DNA of 64,000 nt, taken from positions 275,288-339,287 of the forward strand of contig CANTFL010000146.1 of assembly GCA_947650285.1 (NCBI GenBank), written 5' to 3'. The stretch comes from Hyaloperonospora brassicae (lineage: Eukaryota > Oomycota > Peronosporomycetes > Peronosporales > Peronosporaceae). The position numbers were made by a program, and so were the translations under genes. The notes beneath the pieces are model-generated. The model was not told the DNA's origin and searched no databases. It worked only from the letters and a program-made list of their open reading frames with translations. Positions 10,790 to 21,646 of the stretch are shown one piece after another. The number at the start of each line of letters is the position of its first letter. The stretch's first letter is position 1.

Positions 10790-12691
10790 TCACTCGTGTA
10801 GACAGCAGACGACAATGTCCTGGTACGTGCTCATCACGGTGCGCAGCTCCCCGCGAGACAAGTTCTCGCGCCACATAATCTCTTCGATATGGTGCTCTCC
10901 ATGAAAATACACGCACAGGCGCTTGAACAGCGCAAACACGGGATTGGGTTTGGCGATCTTGGCCAGATACGCCCGCTCCTGATCGGTGAACAGCAACTGG
11001 CTCGCGACGTTCGTCGCTTGCGCCATCGGCACTGTGCTGCCTCCGTGTCCTTCTGCTGTAGGACGTCCGCACATTGGTGCCACTGGAGGCGACGGCAATG
11101 CCAAACTTGCTGGACCAGCAGGTGGTGTCTGCGCTACCGACACACTTCCAGTTACGCTCGCGTTTGTCATGCTGCTGTTGACACGCCGACGACGGAAGCT
11201 GGATGCTATGGGTACAGGAGAGGACTCTCCGACGGACGAAGCGCGTTTGGCGCCAAGGTCAGCGGCGTAGTCTCCGTCCGACGGAATCATAAAATAGATG
11301 TAGCGGTGGAGCTGCACAACAAATCGCTGCTGCAGCAGCCAGATCAGCATGTGGACGTACTCCGTTTTCTTCGCCGTCGACAGAGTCTTCATGTACTCGC
11401 CAATGCGACGCGTTCCTGAGAATGTCGACAACACTTCTCCCAGTTCATAGGGTGCAAACTTCCGCCGGAACTCCACTGCCAGCGGTGATGCGACGTGCAA
11501 ATCTGCGCTCGCAGTCACCTGGTAGATGTTGTACAGCGTGATGGCGTCCACGATACGCCCGTGTCCCCAGTAGACGAGATGAGCCGACAGGCGAAAGACC
11601 TGGTGGATCGGAATACTAGTCTCGAGAGCGATGTCCTGAAAACTCTTCAACGGGTTCACCGCCTCAACCAGATCTCGTAGCTGACGTGCATGATCGGCCG
11701 GCAATTGCGTCAAAATTGCACTCTTGTCCGACAAGAGCAGCAGCGTGTGGTACGGACGTAGACTCGCCATCTGCACCGTCACCGCATCCGTGAGCGTCAG
11801 CGATAACTTGACCCATCCATTTAGGACAACGTGCGCAGCCCCTGCTTCCGCGAGTCCATGAAACACGCGCTTCAAATCGTTCGCCAAGACGCTCTTCTCC
11901 AGCGACACCGCCGTCAGCGTCTGCATGTCCACCTCCACACTGCTCGATCCACTCCCACTCTCCCCCGCTTCGCTTCGCAAATGATGAGGCGGCGGCATCT
12001 GATGCGGATGTGGATGGTACACATGCACCCCACTTGCCCCAGCAGCAGTCCCCGCACTGCCACCTCCACCGTCCACAGTCCCACCTGCGCCGTTACTGCT
12101 CACTGCACCTCCCACTGCTGCTGCAGCTGCTGCACCCGCTGCACTCGGACCCGACGCGCCGCTACTCGTTCCACCTGCCCCTGTGTTCGCTGCACTGCTC
12201 GTCCCGGCGCGCCGCGCGCTCTGCACGACTTCGTCCCGCACGTGCAGCAGCTCCCGCACTTCGCTCGACACGAACCCCACGCGCAGCTCCTCGTGCAGCA
12301 GTCCGTTCGCCAGCTGCGCCGCCACTGTATAAAACGCCTGCGCCCGCGTCCGCCGCCGCTCGTCCGTTGTCGCGCCGGCGTCCGCGCGCCACACGCCGTC
12401 GTCGGTCAGCGCGAAGATGACGTTGAACATTGTCGTCTCGTGCGCGTCGGTGGACACGAGCACGGGGTGGCTCACGAACCGCAGCTCGTCGACCACGAGC
12501 TCGAGGCGCGCGTTGCAGAGCGCGTTCTTGGGGCGGAAGAGCTTCGCCAGGAGCGGCGCCGGCAGCGTGTGGAAGCTCGAGGCCTTGTGCGGCGGCGCCG
12601 GCGGGTAGCGGAACGCCAAGTTGCAGCCTTTGCTGCTGTCGTCGACGACGAGCGCGAGGCCGACGAGGCGGCAGCCGTCGGCCGAGGGCAT
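10790..12691 (-). CDS. NPRL3: NPRL3, GATOR1 complex subunit
   Basis: A single 633-codon exon. The N-terminus (VGLALVVDDSSKGCNLAFRYPP) matches the start of the nitrogen permease regulator 3 family, with the longin-type domain in roughly the first 150 residues. The conserved C-terminal half includes LKSFQDIALETSIPIHQVFR, AHLVYWG and LIWLLQQRFVVQLH. Between them lies a Gly/Ala/Ser-rich low-complexity insert (about residues 165-245). NPRL3 pairs with NPRL2 and DEPDC5 in GATOR1, which restrains TORC1 when amino acids are scarce. The gene is 158 bp from the convergent end of the ABHD18-like gene. The ATG at 12691 directly precedes the conserved N-terminus. Confidence 0.9.
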   Translation of the reverse strand: MPSADGCRLVGLALVVDDSSKGCNLAFRYPPAPPHKASSFHTLPAPLLAKLFRPKNALCNARLELVVDELRFVSHPVLVSTDAHETTMFNVIFALTDDGVWRADAGATTDERRRTRAQAFYTVAAQLANGLLHEELRVGFVSSEVRELLHVRDEVVQSARRAGTSSAANTGAGGTSSGASGPSAAGAAAAAAVGGAVSSNGAGGTVDGGGGSAGTAAGASGVHVYHPHPHQMPPPHHLRSEAGESGSGSSSVEVDMQTLTAVSLEKSVLANDLKRVFHGLAEAGAAHVVLNGWVKLSLTLTDAVTVQMASLRPYHTLLLLSDKSAILTQLPADHARQLRDLVEAVNPLKSFQDIALETSIPIHQVFRLSAHLVYWGHGRIVDAITLYNIYQVTASADLHVASPLAVEFRRKFAPYELGEVLSTFSGTRRIGEYMKTLSTAKKTEYVHMLIWLLQQRFVVQLHRYIYFMIPSDGDYAADLGAKRASSVGESSPVPIASSFRRRRVNSSMTNASVTGSVSVAQTPPAGPASLALPSPPVAPMCGRPTAEGHGGSTVPMAQATNVASQLLFTDQERAYLAKIAKPNPVFALFKRLCVYFHGEHHIEEIMWRENLSRGELRTVMSTYQDIVVCCLHE

Positions 12692-12809
12692 GGGCCGAGG
12701 AGCTGCTGGTTAGGTGCGGTGCGGTGCGTACTTTGGAGCGTGCAAGGGCGGGGGACAAGAGACAGGACGGGACGGGGGGGCACGTGACGGATGTTGGTGG
12801 AGAGTGAGT

Positions 12810-12828
12810 GGGCGGGTGGGTGGGTGGG
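12810..12828 (+). other. Potential G-quadruplex motif
   Basis: Five GGG runs are separated by single bases on the + strand, which is the template strand for NPRL3. It sits about 120-140 bp upstream of the NPRL3 ATG. The match is to the sequence pattern only. Confidence 0.6.
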
Positions 12829-12955
12829 TTTTGGTTCTGGTTTTGTTGTCGGAATGGGGGTGGGGAGGGGAGGGGCTGCGAGCGTACTTAGGGGGCGGAG
12901 CACACCACGTCGTGCGTGCGCGCTCGTGCTGTTTGATTGTTTTGGTGAAGAAAAA

Positions 12956-13034
12956 GGTCGCGTGGTCCGACGTGGGATGTTGCTGCAAGGTCGCTTGGTC
13001 CGACGTGGGATGTTGCTGCAAGGTCGCGTGGTTT
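12956..13034. repeat. 33-bp tandem repeat, two full copies and one partial
   Basis: Units start at 12956, 12989 and 13022 with ggtcgcgtggt or ggtcgcttggt, and the full copies end gatgttgctgcaa. The two full copies differ at a single base; the third breaks off after about 12 bp. Confidence 0.9.
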
Positions 13035-13256
13035 CGGGGGTGTGAACGTGGACGTGGATGTTTTCTGAGGCGGCTGACATGACAAGTGGGAGGGACGTCG
13101 TGTCCGCCAAATGGCTTCAGTGAGCCAGCTCTCCTCATACCATGTTCCGCTTTACGCAACGACAACAGTGCAAGCACTTCTCAATGACACAAATGCCAAG
13201 TGATCGACATGGCCACTCGACGTGCTACTGCTCTGCTGCACAAGTTGGCGCTTGTC

Positions 13257-15115
13257 TCACTGGTGGTGGTGGTGGTGGTGGTGGTGGTCGCGCGACGAAT
13301 GGTACTCGGCTGGAAAGCAGCTCGCTTTGCGCACGGCTTCAAACACGCGAGACGCGTTGCTCAGCCATTCCCGCAACGAGAGCGAACGTAGAGGCGGTAG
13401 TGGCTTTACTGGTCCTGAGGCCATTGCGGACGTCGGCAGCGCCGTAAACGACGGAGAACTTGGCAAACTCAGCACAAAGCGCTGGAAGTCGTCTGCTGCG
13501 TCATCAAAGTCGGCGTATTTGTTGGAAACAAATCCACTTCTTGCGCTCGACTGGGCCCCATCTCCTTCTTCTTCGCTCTTCTTGTTCTCACTTGCAAGTG
13601 ACGCGGCTGACCATTCTTGGGCCAAAAGCTGTTGCGGTCGATGCGGCAGGACGAATGACGCTATACTGAGTGGACCGGTATCGTCTTCTGCTGGGTCCGT
13701 GCGCATCGTCACCTTGTGGGGAACTCGGACCAACGACTGCGACCACGCCGCTTCGAGGGCGCGGTCATGAGCGGACACCAGCTCGCTCTCGTGGTACAGC
13801 AACTCGGAATCTGCAACGTTGTTCGCGACGAAAAGTATCTGCGCGGCGTGCTTCTGGCTGTTGCCGGATACACTCGGCAGTCGACATTGCGACAACTTCT
13901 GCTTAATCTTGCACAGGAGGTCATGGACAGAGACTTGGAAAGCCAATCCGTCATGGACAACCAGCACGTAGTGGCAGATTGCACACAGGAACACAGCGAT
14001 CTGGTACGATGCAGCTTCTACTTGTTGTTCCGGCGTCATGGCACCAAACCGCTGTGACTCTTTTCGTTCCAGCACGTCTACGAGGATCGAGCTACTCAGT
14101 AGCGGCTGTGTATCCAACAGCACCATCGGATGACCGGATCCTCCGACCATGGAGACAGCAAGATCGACTCCTGTAGTCTCGTGGCAATGCGAGACGACCG
14201 ACTCCAAGCTCCGCGTCTTGAACCGATCCTCGTCCGTCTTTCTATCCCGAGCAAGCAGCGACAGCACCGTGGACTTGCCCACTCCATCAAGCCCGAGCAC
14301 ACCTATCACTGTAAAGTTGGTCAGTTCCAAGCACGTTCCTAGTTGCGTTGACAAGTCCGTTGCAAACTGCATCTGTGGCGTAATGAGCTTCACACTCGAA
14401 GACGGCGGATGGATCTTTGTCTGCTGTACCACAGCTGGTGTATACAGCCGTCGCGGCGTACTCATTGAGCCAACTCCCGTCCCACTGCGTCGCTCTCTTT
14501 TTCCAGACGGCGACGCCGCGCGGGTACCTGAAGTGCTCCAGAGTCGCATGTCCACTTGTACGGGACTGTCTCGTTCCACAGCTCTTGCCCCACTTGATCG
14601 AGGGGTACGTAATTGGCGAACGTCGGGTTCGTACAGCACTTTCGACGAGGAAGAGCTCCCAAAAAGAGGAGCAGAAGGAGCAGGAGGCCCTCCTCCTCCA
14701 TTTGTTCCTGTCCCTGTTCCTGCTCCTCCACGCACCAACATGGACGGCGTCTTGGACATCACTGCAGTCGGTGCTGGAGCTGCCGTGCGACTACGGGGCC
14801 GCTGCTGTGCGCTTCGAAAGGCTCGAGAGGGACCTGACATTAGACTCCGGGAAGATCCCGCCGAATAGTGACTTGTAGAAGTGCTGTGACTGCCGCTGCT
14901 GCGCTGCTGGCAACAGAACATCACGCACGAGCACGAGAGAGCAAGAGACACAGTGGTTCAGACATATGTACATATAGAGATCGCAGAGGCAGACACCGTG
15001 CGGCAGGAGACGGACGCACCTGCTGTCGCTGCTTCTGCGGCGTAAGTTCGCGATCCATCTTCTCTTTCTGCTGACCGAGTTGGGTGTGACTTGCGCCGGA
15101 CGATAGAAACGACAT
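13257..15115 (-). CDS. SMG9: SMG9-like nonsense-mediated decay factor (two exons)
   Basis: Exon 1 is 15115-15020 and exon 2 is 14906-13257, with a 113-nt intron (GTGCGT...CCAG, phase 0), giving 581 residues. The G-like domain starts at VIGVLGLDGVGKSTVLSLL (P-loop G-x4-GKS), followed by VLLDTQPLL, the AVFLCAICHYVLVVHD strand and a C-terminal FEAVRKASCFPAEY block, all in SMG9 order. SMG9 binds SMG8 and SMG1 kinase to control UPF1 phosphorylation. The first 200 residues are Ser/Pro-rich and likely disordered. The protein ends in eight His codons and Gln, from a trinucleotide repeat at 13261-13288. The start at 15115 is one of three nearby ATGs. Confidence 0.85.
13261..13288. repeat. GGT/ACC trinucleotide microsatellite inside SMG9
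   Basis: Nine ggt units in a row on the + strand encode eight consecutive His residues at the SMG9 C-terminus on the minus strand. Confidence 0.9.
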
Positions 15116-15273
15116 TTCTATAACGGGTCGTTTATTCCCCATGAGAGAGCGCGAGAGAGGACTGTGACGTTGGACGAGAGACGGGCGCATTCACGGACTG
15201 ACTGACTCATTGACTGCCGAGAAAAGAGCTGGTGGTGCTCTGGCATTACATGGCGATTCGAGTCCGCTCGTTC

Positions 15274-15903
15274 CTACACCCGATTGTACTTGAGCTGCCG
15301 ATGACGACGACCCCGAGACGCTCCAGCAAGCGCCGCTACTTCTGCTCGTGTGGTGCTCCTCTTGCCGCTGCTCTTGTGGCGTCGCCTCGTTGAGCGCGAC
15401 ACAAACGACTCGCGCTCGTCCACTTCCTGCGCGAAAAAGTCCATCGCTTGACGTAAAGCACTTACGGGCTGCTGCGCCTCCTTCTCCTTTTTTGTGCGCT
15501 CCTGTCGCTCCTTTTGCTGCTGCCGCTTGAGCGCCTGTGTCGCTATTGCCTCGGCCTCGGCCTGTCGCTCGACTCGCTTGGAGACCAGCAGGTCTTTGGC
15601 AGCGGAGTTGTTAGTCGACACCACAGCGGCACAGCTGCCGTCTCGAGATAGGCCCAGACCTGAGAACATGGACAACATGGCCGACTTGCTGTCCGAGCGA
15701 GCAGGCGCGGCCGGGACTGCTGTTGCCGCGTGTGGAGAGACGCGAAGGCTGGAGACAAAGGGCGACGGCGTAGTCGTCGAGGCAGCCGACAACGACGACG
15801 ACGACGACATGGCTGGTGACGAGGAGAGGGCGTTTGTGATTGGTTGAAATGGATGAAACCGGGCTCTCGTGCCGTGAAGTAGCGGATCGAGGCTATTTCT
15901 CAT
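15274..15903 (-). CDS. Unknown basic coiled-coil protein
   Basis: A 209-codon frame with an ATG at 15903, lying 158 bp upstream of SMG9 on the same strand. The first 100 residues are rich in Ser, Thr and Ala. Residues about 107-145 are charged and heptad-like (KRVERQAEAEAIATQ, then QQQKERQERTKKEKEAQQ), indicating a helix or coiled coil. The last 45 residues are very basic (STRRRHKSSGKR, GRRHRQLKY). There is no signal peptide or membrane segment. It matches no family I recognise; a nucleic-acid or ribosome-associated role would fit the composition but is a guess. An internal ATG at codon 32 could also be the start. Confidence 0.5.
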   Translation of the reverse strand: MRNSLDPLLHGTRARFHPFQPITNALSSSPAMSSSSSLSAASTTTPSPFVSSLRVSPHAATAVPAAPARSDSKSAMLSMFSGLGLSRDGSCAAVVSTNNSAAKDLLVSKRVERQAEAEAIATQALKRQQQKERQERTKKEKEAQQPVSALRQAMDFFAQEVDERESFVSRSTRRRHKSSGKRSTTRAEVAALAGASRGRRHRQLKYNRV

Positions 15904-16951
15904 TGCGTGTCGATTAAGTAGACGCGGAGACCGAAACGCTCGTGACGGAACGATTCTTGACGTCTGCAGGTGGTACCGGTATACCGACGCTGGACAGCTG
16001 GCACGCGCTGTCGCTTTGCCTCAATGAAAGCTGATAGGCAGGCTGCCTTTATAAAGGCTCATACTGTAGGAGACCACACGGAGCTTATTATACAGACAGA
16101 CGTGACGAACAAACAGCGAGGAAATGTACAAAGCAACGGCTTATCGCGTCATACCTATCTCTTGATAAAAGTCCGGCACCATTGAGTTGAGCTCTCGGCA
16201 CAACTTCGTCGTTCTGTCAGTGCTGACAACCATTCCAGTAGGCTCAACCGCTTTGCGCCAGTTGCACATTGTCGTAACACTGACTGATTGCCAACGTGTC
16301 GGTAGTGAGACTTTTGTCCATGAGCAATGAGTTTGGTCGATACCACGATCAACTTCAACGCTCTTCCAATCCGTTCTGGTGCGATTGGATGCCACATCGG
16401 TCAATAACTCTGACGACGCTTCTAGATCCATCTCGCTGGTCTTTCGAGCTTTACTACACGAGGCGGATCACACCCTTTCTTTATTGACCAATGGCTGCGT
16501 GAGCTGGTGCAAGAGTCACACGCCAAAACCCCAGCGGGGCTTACCGGACGACGCGAGGGGGTACGCGAGGGGGTACGCGAGCAGGTGTGCCGGTCAGAAA
16601 GACCAGATTGGTCACAGGTGTTTGCTGTCATCTCTGGCTCGCGCGCCTTCGTGTTCTCATAGAATGGACATACAATAATACCCACCGCCAGAGTATCCAG
16701 ACCAAACATAGACCAGCTCCAGAGACGTACGACGACGGTTTGTTTGCATGTTTTCATTTGTATTGTACAACCCCTCCCCGCTGTTGTTATCGAACACCGT
16801 CTGGTGTTCCTCGTGCCTGCTGGCCGCCCCCAAGCCTTCTTGGTACATAAGACCCGTATCGATGCATGTGTAGGAGTAAAATAAGTGTAACCTGCGGCTG
16901 GTCGGCAATGTCGTGGGCCACCACCGCCGCCACCTCCATCTCTGTCAATGC
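15904..16951. other. Intergenic region
   Basis: About 1 kb between the basic coiled-coil gene and the HAD gene. A 96-codon minus frame (16141-16431, ATG start) has no recognisable domain. A short direct repeat of gagggggtacgc occurs at about 16554-16577. Confidence 0.4.
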
Positions 16952-17798
16952 TTACTGCAGCATCTCGTTCGACAGCTCGAGGTCCAGTGCCTCGTCGTGG
17001 CCACTGAGCTGCACGAGAAAGACACCGAGCAGATGGAGCTGCTTCTGGAGCTGGGCCATGCTCGGATTGTCGAGCAACTTGATCGACTTGAGTTGCGTAC
17101 TGGGCGTGTGGCGCGCGACATATTGGATGGCGCAGCGGTCGACCTGTGAGTCGCCCAGAGCAATCACTTGCTGCGGCTGCTGCTGCTCGACGTAGACACC
17201 GGGGGCCGCCATGGCCGGTGTCTGTCTGAAGCCGCGCTTGGCGAGCACGTCCCTATAGACCGCAATCTTCCACTCAATGGGGCGGTCCGGGAGCACGCGC
17301 TCAAAGGCCGAGCGGGCCGAGATGACCGTCATCTGCTCCACTAGGGGCACGACGTTGGGCAGGAACCGCTGGCACGACGACTCGACCCATCCGGTGAGAC
17401 CGTTTGTAACGATACAGCACGCGCCAATCTTGAGACAGGCCGTGAGGAAGTGCTCCACTTCGTTGGCAAACTCGAGCAGCGCGGGCAGACAGTCTGCTGG
17501 GAGCTCAAAGTCCTCGTCTTCGGAAAAGAGCCCGAGCTTGGCCAAGTGCGTGTTGGGCAGTATGGTGTCGTCCCAGTCGAGGAGAATGACTACGGCATGC
17601 GAGTAAACGTCAGCAGATGAGTGAGACACGTGAGGTGGACGGCTATGGTGTAAAGTGCCATAATCAGAGAAAGAAAGAGAACGAACGAGCGATGGACAAC
17701 GTACGTGGGGCAGGCGACGCTGTCTGGTGGTCGGCGCTCTGTGTGGGCGACGCCGTCTCCTCTCGGACGGCGGTACTGACGACGCGGCTGACGCCCAT
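16952..17798 (-). CDS. HAD-superfamily phosphatase (two exons)
   Basis: Exon 1 is 17798-17705 and exon 2 is 17589-16952, giving 243 residues. The 115-nt intron (GTACGT...GTAG, phase 1) joins PAP to LILLDWDDT exactly in frame. All four HAD motifs are visible: motif I DWDDTILP (nucleophile and acid Asp, residues about 35-42), motif II IVTNG, a motif III Lys in EWKIAVYRD, and motif IV ALGDSQVDR. The protein should therefore be a competent phosphotransferase-type hydrolase. The first 30 residues are low complexity. The substrate is unknown; oomycetes encode families of DWDDT proteins without defined roles. Reading exon 2 upstream without splicing would give a different start (MSHSSADVYS) and is less likely because of the clear splice sites. 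Confidence 0.75.
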
Positions 17799-19222
17799 AG
17801 TGAAAGTGTGGGAGTGTGTGTGTGTGTGTGTGGTTTTGTACCCGTCGGTCAACAGGCGCTTTGGGTGACTGTTGTTGCAGTTGGTGGAAAGTTGGGCTTT
17901 GACGCGAACGAAGCGGTATAAGTCGCTTTGTTTTGTGTTTCGGGAGAGGCAGCGGCTATAGTCACTGGGAGTGACTTGCGATAGCGATAGGGCACTGACG
18001 TGGCTAGGGGTGCAGTAGATAGATAGATAGGTAAGGGTCGATCGGTCGAGAGAGAAAGAAAGAAAGACAGAAAGAGACGGCTGCACGTTCTTTGTGCTGG
18101 CAGCGGTGGTTCAATGTACCGGTTCACAATAACATCTCGCGAACAAGTTTGCGAGACAGCCAACGAGCGGTTTCGCCGACCAATGAGAAAGGTCAACAGA
18201 GCGCAGCCCCTTTTCGTTTGGCTGGATGCATGTTTATGCGCGAGTCGATTGCCGGCGGTGGAGCCAATGTAAAGATAGAGGCAGTACGCGCTCGCAAGCG
18301 CGCTATCGGCTCGTTTTACGCGATAAAGGACGCTATTGACACGCCCTCTAACGAAGTCCAAGTCCATGTCGGCTGCAATAGGATCACGTTCTTCAAATGT
18401 GCGTAACTTGCAACAAGCTGCGCCCTTGTTGTCCTGACCGCGTTCGCGCGCAGCAAAGTCGTGTCAGCGAGTGGCCGTAATAACAACGCTTGTAGAAGCG
18501 ACGCAGCGTACAAGCGTTACATGCCCTTTGCCATCTCGTTTCATCCCTTGCAGATAGTTGTTTGCATACAGCGTTATACGGTGCGGAAAGGTCGGAAAAG
18601 ATCGTTCACTACCGGTGTTCAGGCGACCTCAAAAGTGCCAACTGCAATTAGTAATCTCCCACACACAACACACAAACTATTGCCTTCTCTCTCTGCTACT
18701 ATGCACGTATACACCGAGCACTTTCGCACGAACAAAAGCGCAAATCTGTCCACACATCGATCGACTTCACCCGCATTAGTGACCGAGTCCATGTCCAGCA
18801 GTGACGTCGGGCACGCAAGCTGTCTGTTGCCGCATCTGTTCACGTCGTTCGAGGCGCACGTGATCAGTCGCCACAAATGCCGTATCCTGTCTTGCCACGA
18901 GAATAGCTCCAGCTGTCGACAGCAATGACATTCAGCCAGTCACTTCCATAACGACACGGGACAGCCCCTCAATAACTAACTGCCCGACGTGCCTGGAAAG
19001 TCGCAATAGGAACGAGCAACAAACTTGAGAGTTAAATCCCACACACAACACACGCTCTCTTGAGGACGAACCCCAACAGCTCATTCACCAGTAGCTACTG
19101 AGACGTCTATACCCTTTTGTCGCATCTCAACGACGCACACGTCCACCTCAACCCGTTAGACCTCATTTCCTTCCATTCACGTGCATTCGCGTCGTTAAAT
19201 ATGCCGCTTTTTACTTGTCTGC
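17799..19222. other. Intergenic region with microsatellites
   Basis: The gap lies between the HAD gene start and the eIF3b stop. It holds a (TG)n run near 17811-17831, tagatagatagatag and gaaagaaagaaagac tracts at 18016-18070, and the string tcccacacacaacacac at both 18656 and 19036. Plus-strand frames of up to 155 codons show no domain. Confidence 0.5.
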
Positions 19223-21313
19223 TCACTTCCGCATGACCTCCTCCTTCACTTCGAGCACGTCGTCGTGCGTGTGTTTCTGCACAATGTACTCGTTCTCGTC
19301 GTCACTGTCGTATCCGTTCAGCAACGAAATGTACTCGGCACGACGCTCGGCAGCCGTCCCCAATCGCTTCTGCAGCAGCTCTTGAAACTCCTGTTCCTGT
19401 TTGTTGCGTTCGGCGCGCTCGGCCAACACCCGCTCGCGCGCCTTGAACCGGTCCATCTGGTCAAACCGCTTTTCAAACTTCTTGAGGTTCTTGACAACGT
19501 TCTTGAACTGCGCTTCCGACAAGAGCGTACGGGGCCGCGGCCGCCACAGAAACTGGAAAAACGTGTCCTTCTTCTCTTCCAGCAGCTTCTTCCCTTGGAA
19601 CGTCCAGAGCGTGTAGCCATTGTCCATTGTGAGCTTGTAGTACGAGTTGTCCAGCGGCTGGCACACGGCAGTAGCGACCACGCGTCCAGACGGGTCCCAC
19701 TCCACGTGCGAGCACTTAAAGTGCTCCTGTACTGTGATACTCTGCTGCTCCGTCGTGTCCCAGAACTCGAGCTGGCCATTGATCTCACCGAGCCCCGCAA
19801 GCACAATGTTGTTGCCCAGGGGCGACCAGTACAAATGGCTACATGCCTTATCCGTGAGCGTGTACAGCAGCGTCACCTCCTTGGCCACGTTGCTGCCGCC
19901 GTCCATGTCGTAGAACGACACGTTCAGGTGCTGTTGCCCTTCGCCGTGCACAGCCGCAAACCGCGTGCCCTTGGGCTCCCAAGCAAACGCGACAATGTTG
20001 TCCTTGACCTCAAGCATCTCGACAGGCACGAGCTGCTCTTGCACGCGGAACAGCTCAAAGTTCGTGTACATTGTCTTCTTCGACTTGGAGTGACGCGTGA
20101 CCTTGACGCACAAGAACGTGCCATTGGGGTGCCAGTGCAGCTTGCAGTCGCTCACGTTGAACAGGTTTTTCTGGCGCACTTCACGGCGCGACGGCAGCTC
20201 GACCAGCGACACACGGGCGGGCACATTGGTGTCTTCAGGCGCCCAGTAGGCCAGAATCGGGTCGGTTGGCGACCAGAAGAAGTCGTGCACACCCTCAGCA
20301 CGGAGCGACTTCTTCTCGAGCAGCTTCATCGAAGGTAGCTCGTAGATACTGATGACGTCGTTGCCCCGACGAGCGACGTATTTGTCATCCGCACTCCACT
20401 TAAACGGGGTCATGAGACCCTGCACCACCTCGTTCTTGGCTCCCGTTGGCTTGCCAGCGGGGAACGCACGCAGCAACTTGCTCGTCTTGACGTCCCAAAT
20501 GATGATAGCCGACTCCTGCTCCGTCTCGCTCACGGTAATGAGGTAGTTCTCGTTCGGCGAGAACATTGCGAGCTTGACTTTCTTGTGAGCAAAGCGCCCC
20601 ACCTTCTCGTACTTGTCGCCGCCCCAGAGAGCAATGCCCTGGGGGTGGAACGTAGCTAAGTACGTGCCCTGCGGGGACCACAGCACGTACTGCATGCACC
20701 ACTGCTTGCCGTTCGTCTTCTCCCGGTCGCCAGCATAGTCCAGCTCGATCTCGCCCTTGTCGCTCCAAAAGATCTCAGTCTCCGTGCCATGACGTAGCAC
20801 AAACATGTCGCGTCGCGCTGGGTCCATGAGCCACGACTTGAGGTTCTTCGGCTCGACAAACTTTTCCACTTTCGGCGCGACAAATGCGTCCGGTGTTTGC
20901 AAGTAGCGCTCAATGTCCTCGTACTTGTTCACGATCATCGTGTGGCGCTTGTCCAGTGCAAAGTTATCAATGGTCCGCACCGCGTCCGCCGCGTGCGCCT
21001 CCTGCTCGTACTCGACAAAGGCAAAGCCCGTCGTGCTGCCGTTGTCGCCAAACGGCATGTCAATGTCCACGACAGTACCCACTTGGCCAAAGATCTTCTT
21101 CACCACGTTCAGGAGCTTGCCGTGCTTCGAGTCGTCCACTACAGGCAGTCCACCGACGACCACTGCCATACTAAAGTCGTTGCAAAAGTCCGCTTCTTCA
21201 TGGGCTTTGGTCATCACCTCATCCTCCACCTCCTCGTCGCTCAGGTAGTCGGCATAGTGTTCTGCCTCGCGCTTGAGCTGCGCCAGCTTCTGCTCGAACG
21301 TCGGGGGCGTCAT
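19223..21313 (-). CDS. EIF3B: Eukaryotic translation initiation factor 3 subunit B
   Basis: A 696-residue protein from the ATG at 21313 (MTPPTFEQKL). The open frame runs further upstream, but that part has no family likeness. An acidic N-terminal segment (YLSDEEVEDEV) is followed by an RRM (about residues 48-128, with VVVGGLP and GFAFVEYE). A beta-propeller of WD-type repeats spans about 170-570 (for example QYVLWSPQGTYLATFH and HVEWDPSGR), with the eIF3b C-terminal helix (FLWRPRPRTLL, then EKRFDQMDRFKARERV) at the end. It is the scaffold of the eIF3 core on the 40S subunit. A 333-bp gap separates it from the divergent kinase gene, so the two may share a promoter region. Confidence 0.95.
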   Translation of the reverse strand: MTPPTFEQKLAQLKREAEHYADYLSDEEVEDEVMTKAHEEADFCNDFSMAVVVGGLPVVDDSKHGKLLNVVKKIFGQVGTVVDIDMPFGDNGSTTGFAFVEYEQEAHAADAVRTIDNFALDKRHTMIVNKYEDIERYLQTPDAFVAPKVEKFVEPKNLKSWLMDPARRDMFVLRHGTETEIFWSDKGEIELDYAGDREKTNGKQWCMQYVLWSPQGTYLATFHPQGIALWGGDKYEKVGRFAHKKVKLAMFSPNENYLITVSETEQESAIIIWDVKTSKLLRAFPAGKPTGAKNEVVQGLMTPFKWSADDKYVARRGNDVISIYELPSMKLLEKKSLRAEGVHDFFWSPTDPILAYWAPEDTNVPARVSLVELPSRREVRQKNLFNVSDCKLHWHPNGTFLCVKVTRHSKSKKTMYTNFELFRVQEQLVPVEMLEVKDNIVAFAWEPKGTRFAAVHGEGQQHLNVSFYDMDGGSNVAKEVTLLYTLTDKACSHLYWSPLGNNIVLAGLGEINGQLEFWDTTEQQSITVQEHFKCSHVEWDPSGRVVATAVCQPLDNSYYKLTMDNGYTLWTFQGKKLLEEKKDTFFQFLWRPRPRTLLSEAQFKNVVKNLKKFEKRFDQMDRFKARERVLAERAERNKQEQEFQELLQKRLGTAAERRAEYISLLNGYDSDDENEYIVQKHTHDDVLEVKEEVMRK

Positions 21314-21646
21314 CTCGAGCTCAGGTGAGGAGGAAGCAGCGATCTTGGCAAATGAATGGATGGGGGGAAACTGTGTCTGACACACCAATGTGGCGTGCAC
21401 AACTTCAGAGATACACCATCGATCGACCAAGAGCCGTGAGGTCGGGCAATGACCGCTCGGACAAACTGACTGACTATCTGACTGACTAGTCGACTGGCCC
21501 CTTCTTGTCTCATGTTGCCGCAAACGATACCCAGTCATACCATGTGGTACTTTGTTGATACGTTCGTTTTTCTTTGCGACAGCTCAGAAACTGACATTCT
21601 CTCGCGGCAGTAGATGCACCGACGACAGTATCCTTAGCACATTCCG
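21314..21646. promoter_or_regulatory. Divergent intergenic region between eIF3b and kinase 1
   Basis: This 333-bp interval separates two divergent start codons and must hold both 5' leaders. The strings ctgactgac and ctgactgact near 21465-21486 form a short repeat. No core promoter element could be assigned with confidence. Confidence 0.35.

Larger units (their letters stand above)
12692..13256. other. NPRL3-SMG9 intergenic region with repeats and a G-rich tract
   Basis: This 565-bp gap lies between two minus-strand genes and should hold the NPRL3 promoter and SMG9 3' end. It contains a five-run G tract (12810-12828) and 33-bp tandem repeats (12956-13034). Open frames here are repeat translations with no known domain. 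Confidence 0.6.

Noticed and set aside
11831..12787. 318-codon + frame opposite NPRL3
   Set aside because: It is a His/Arg/Pro/Ser-rich shadow of the GC-rich NPRL3 coding sequence with no family likeness.
18461..18928. 155-codon + frame in the HAD-eIF3b gap
   Set aside because: No domain, and it spans low-complexity acacac sequence.
19265..20338. 357-codon + frame opposite eIF3b
   Set aside because: Antisense shadow of the conserved eIF3b frame; composition is biased and there is no domain.
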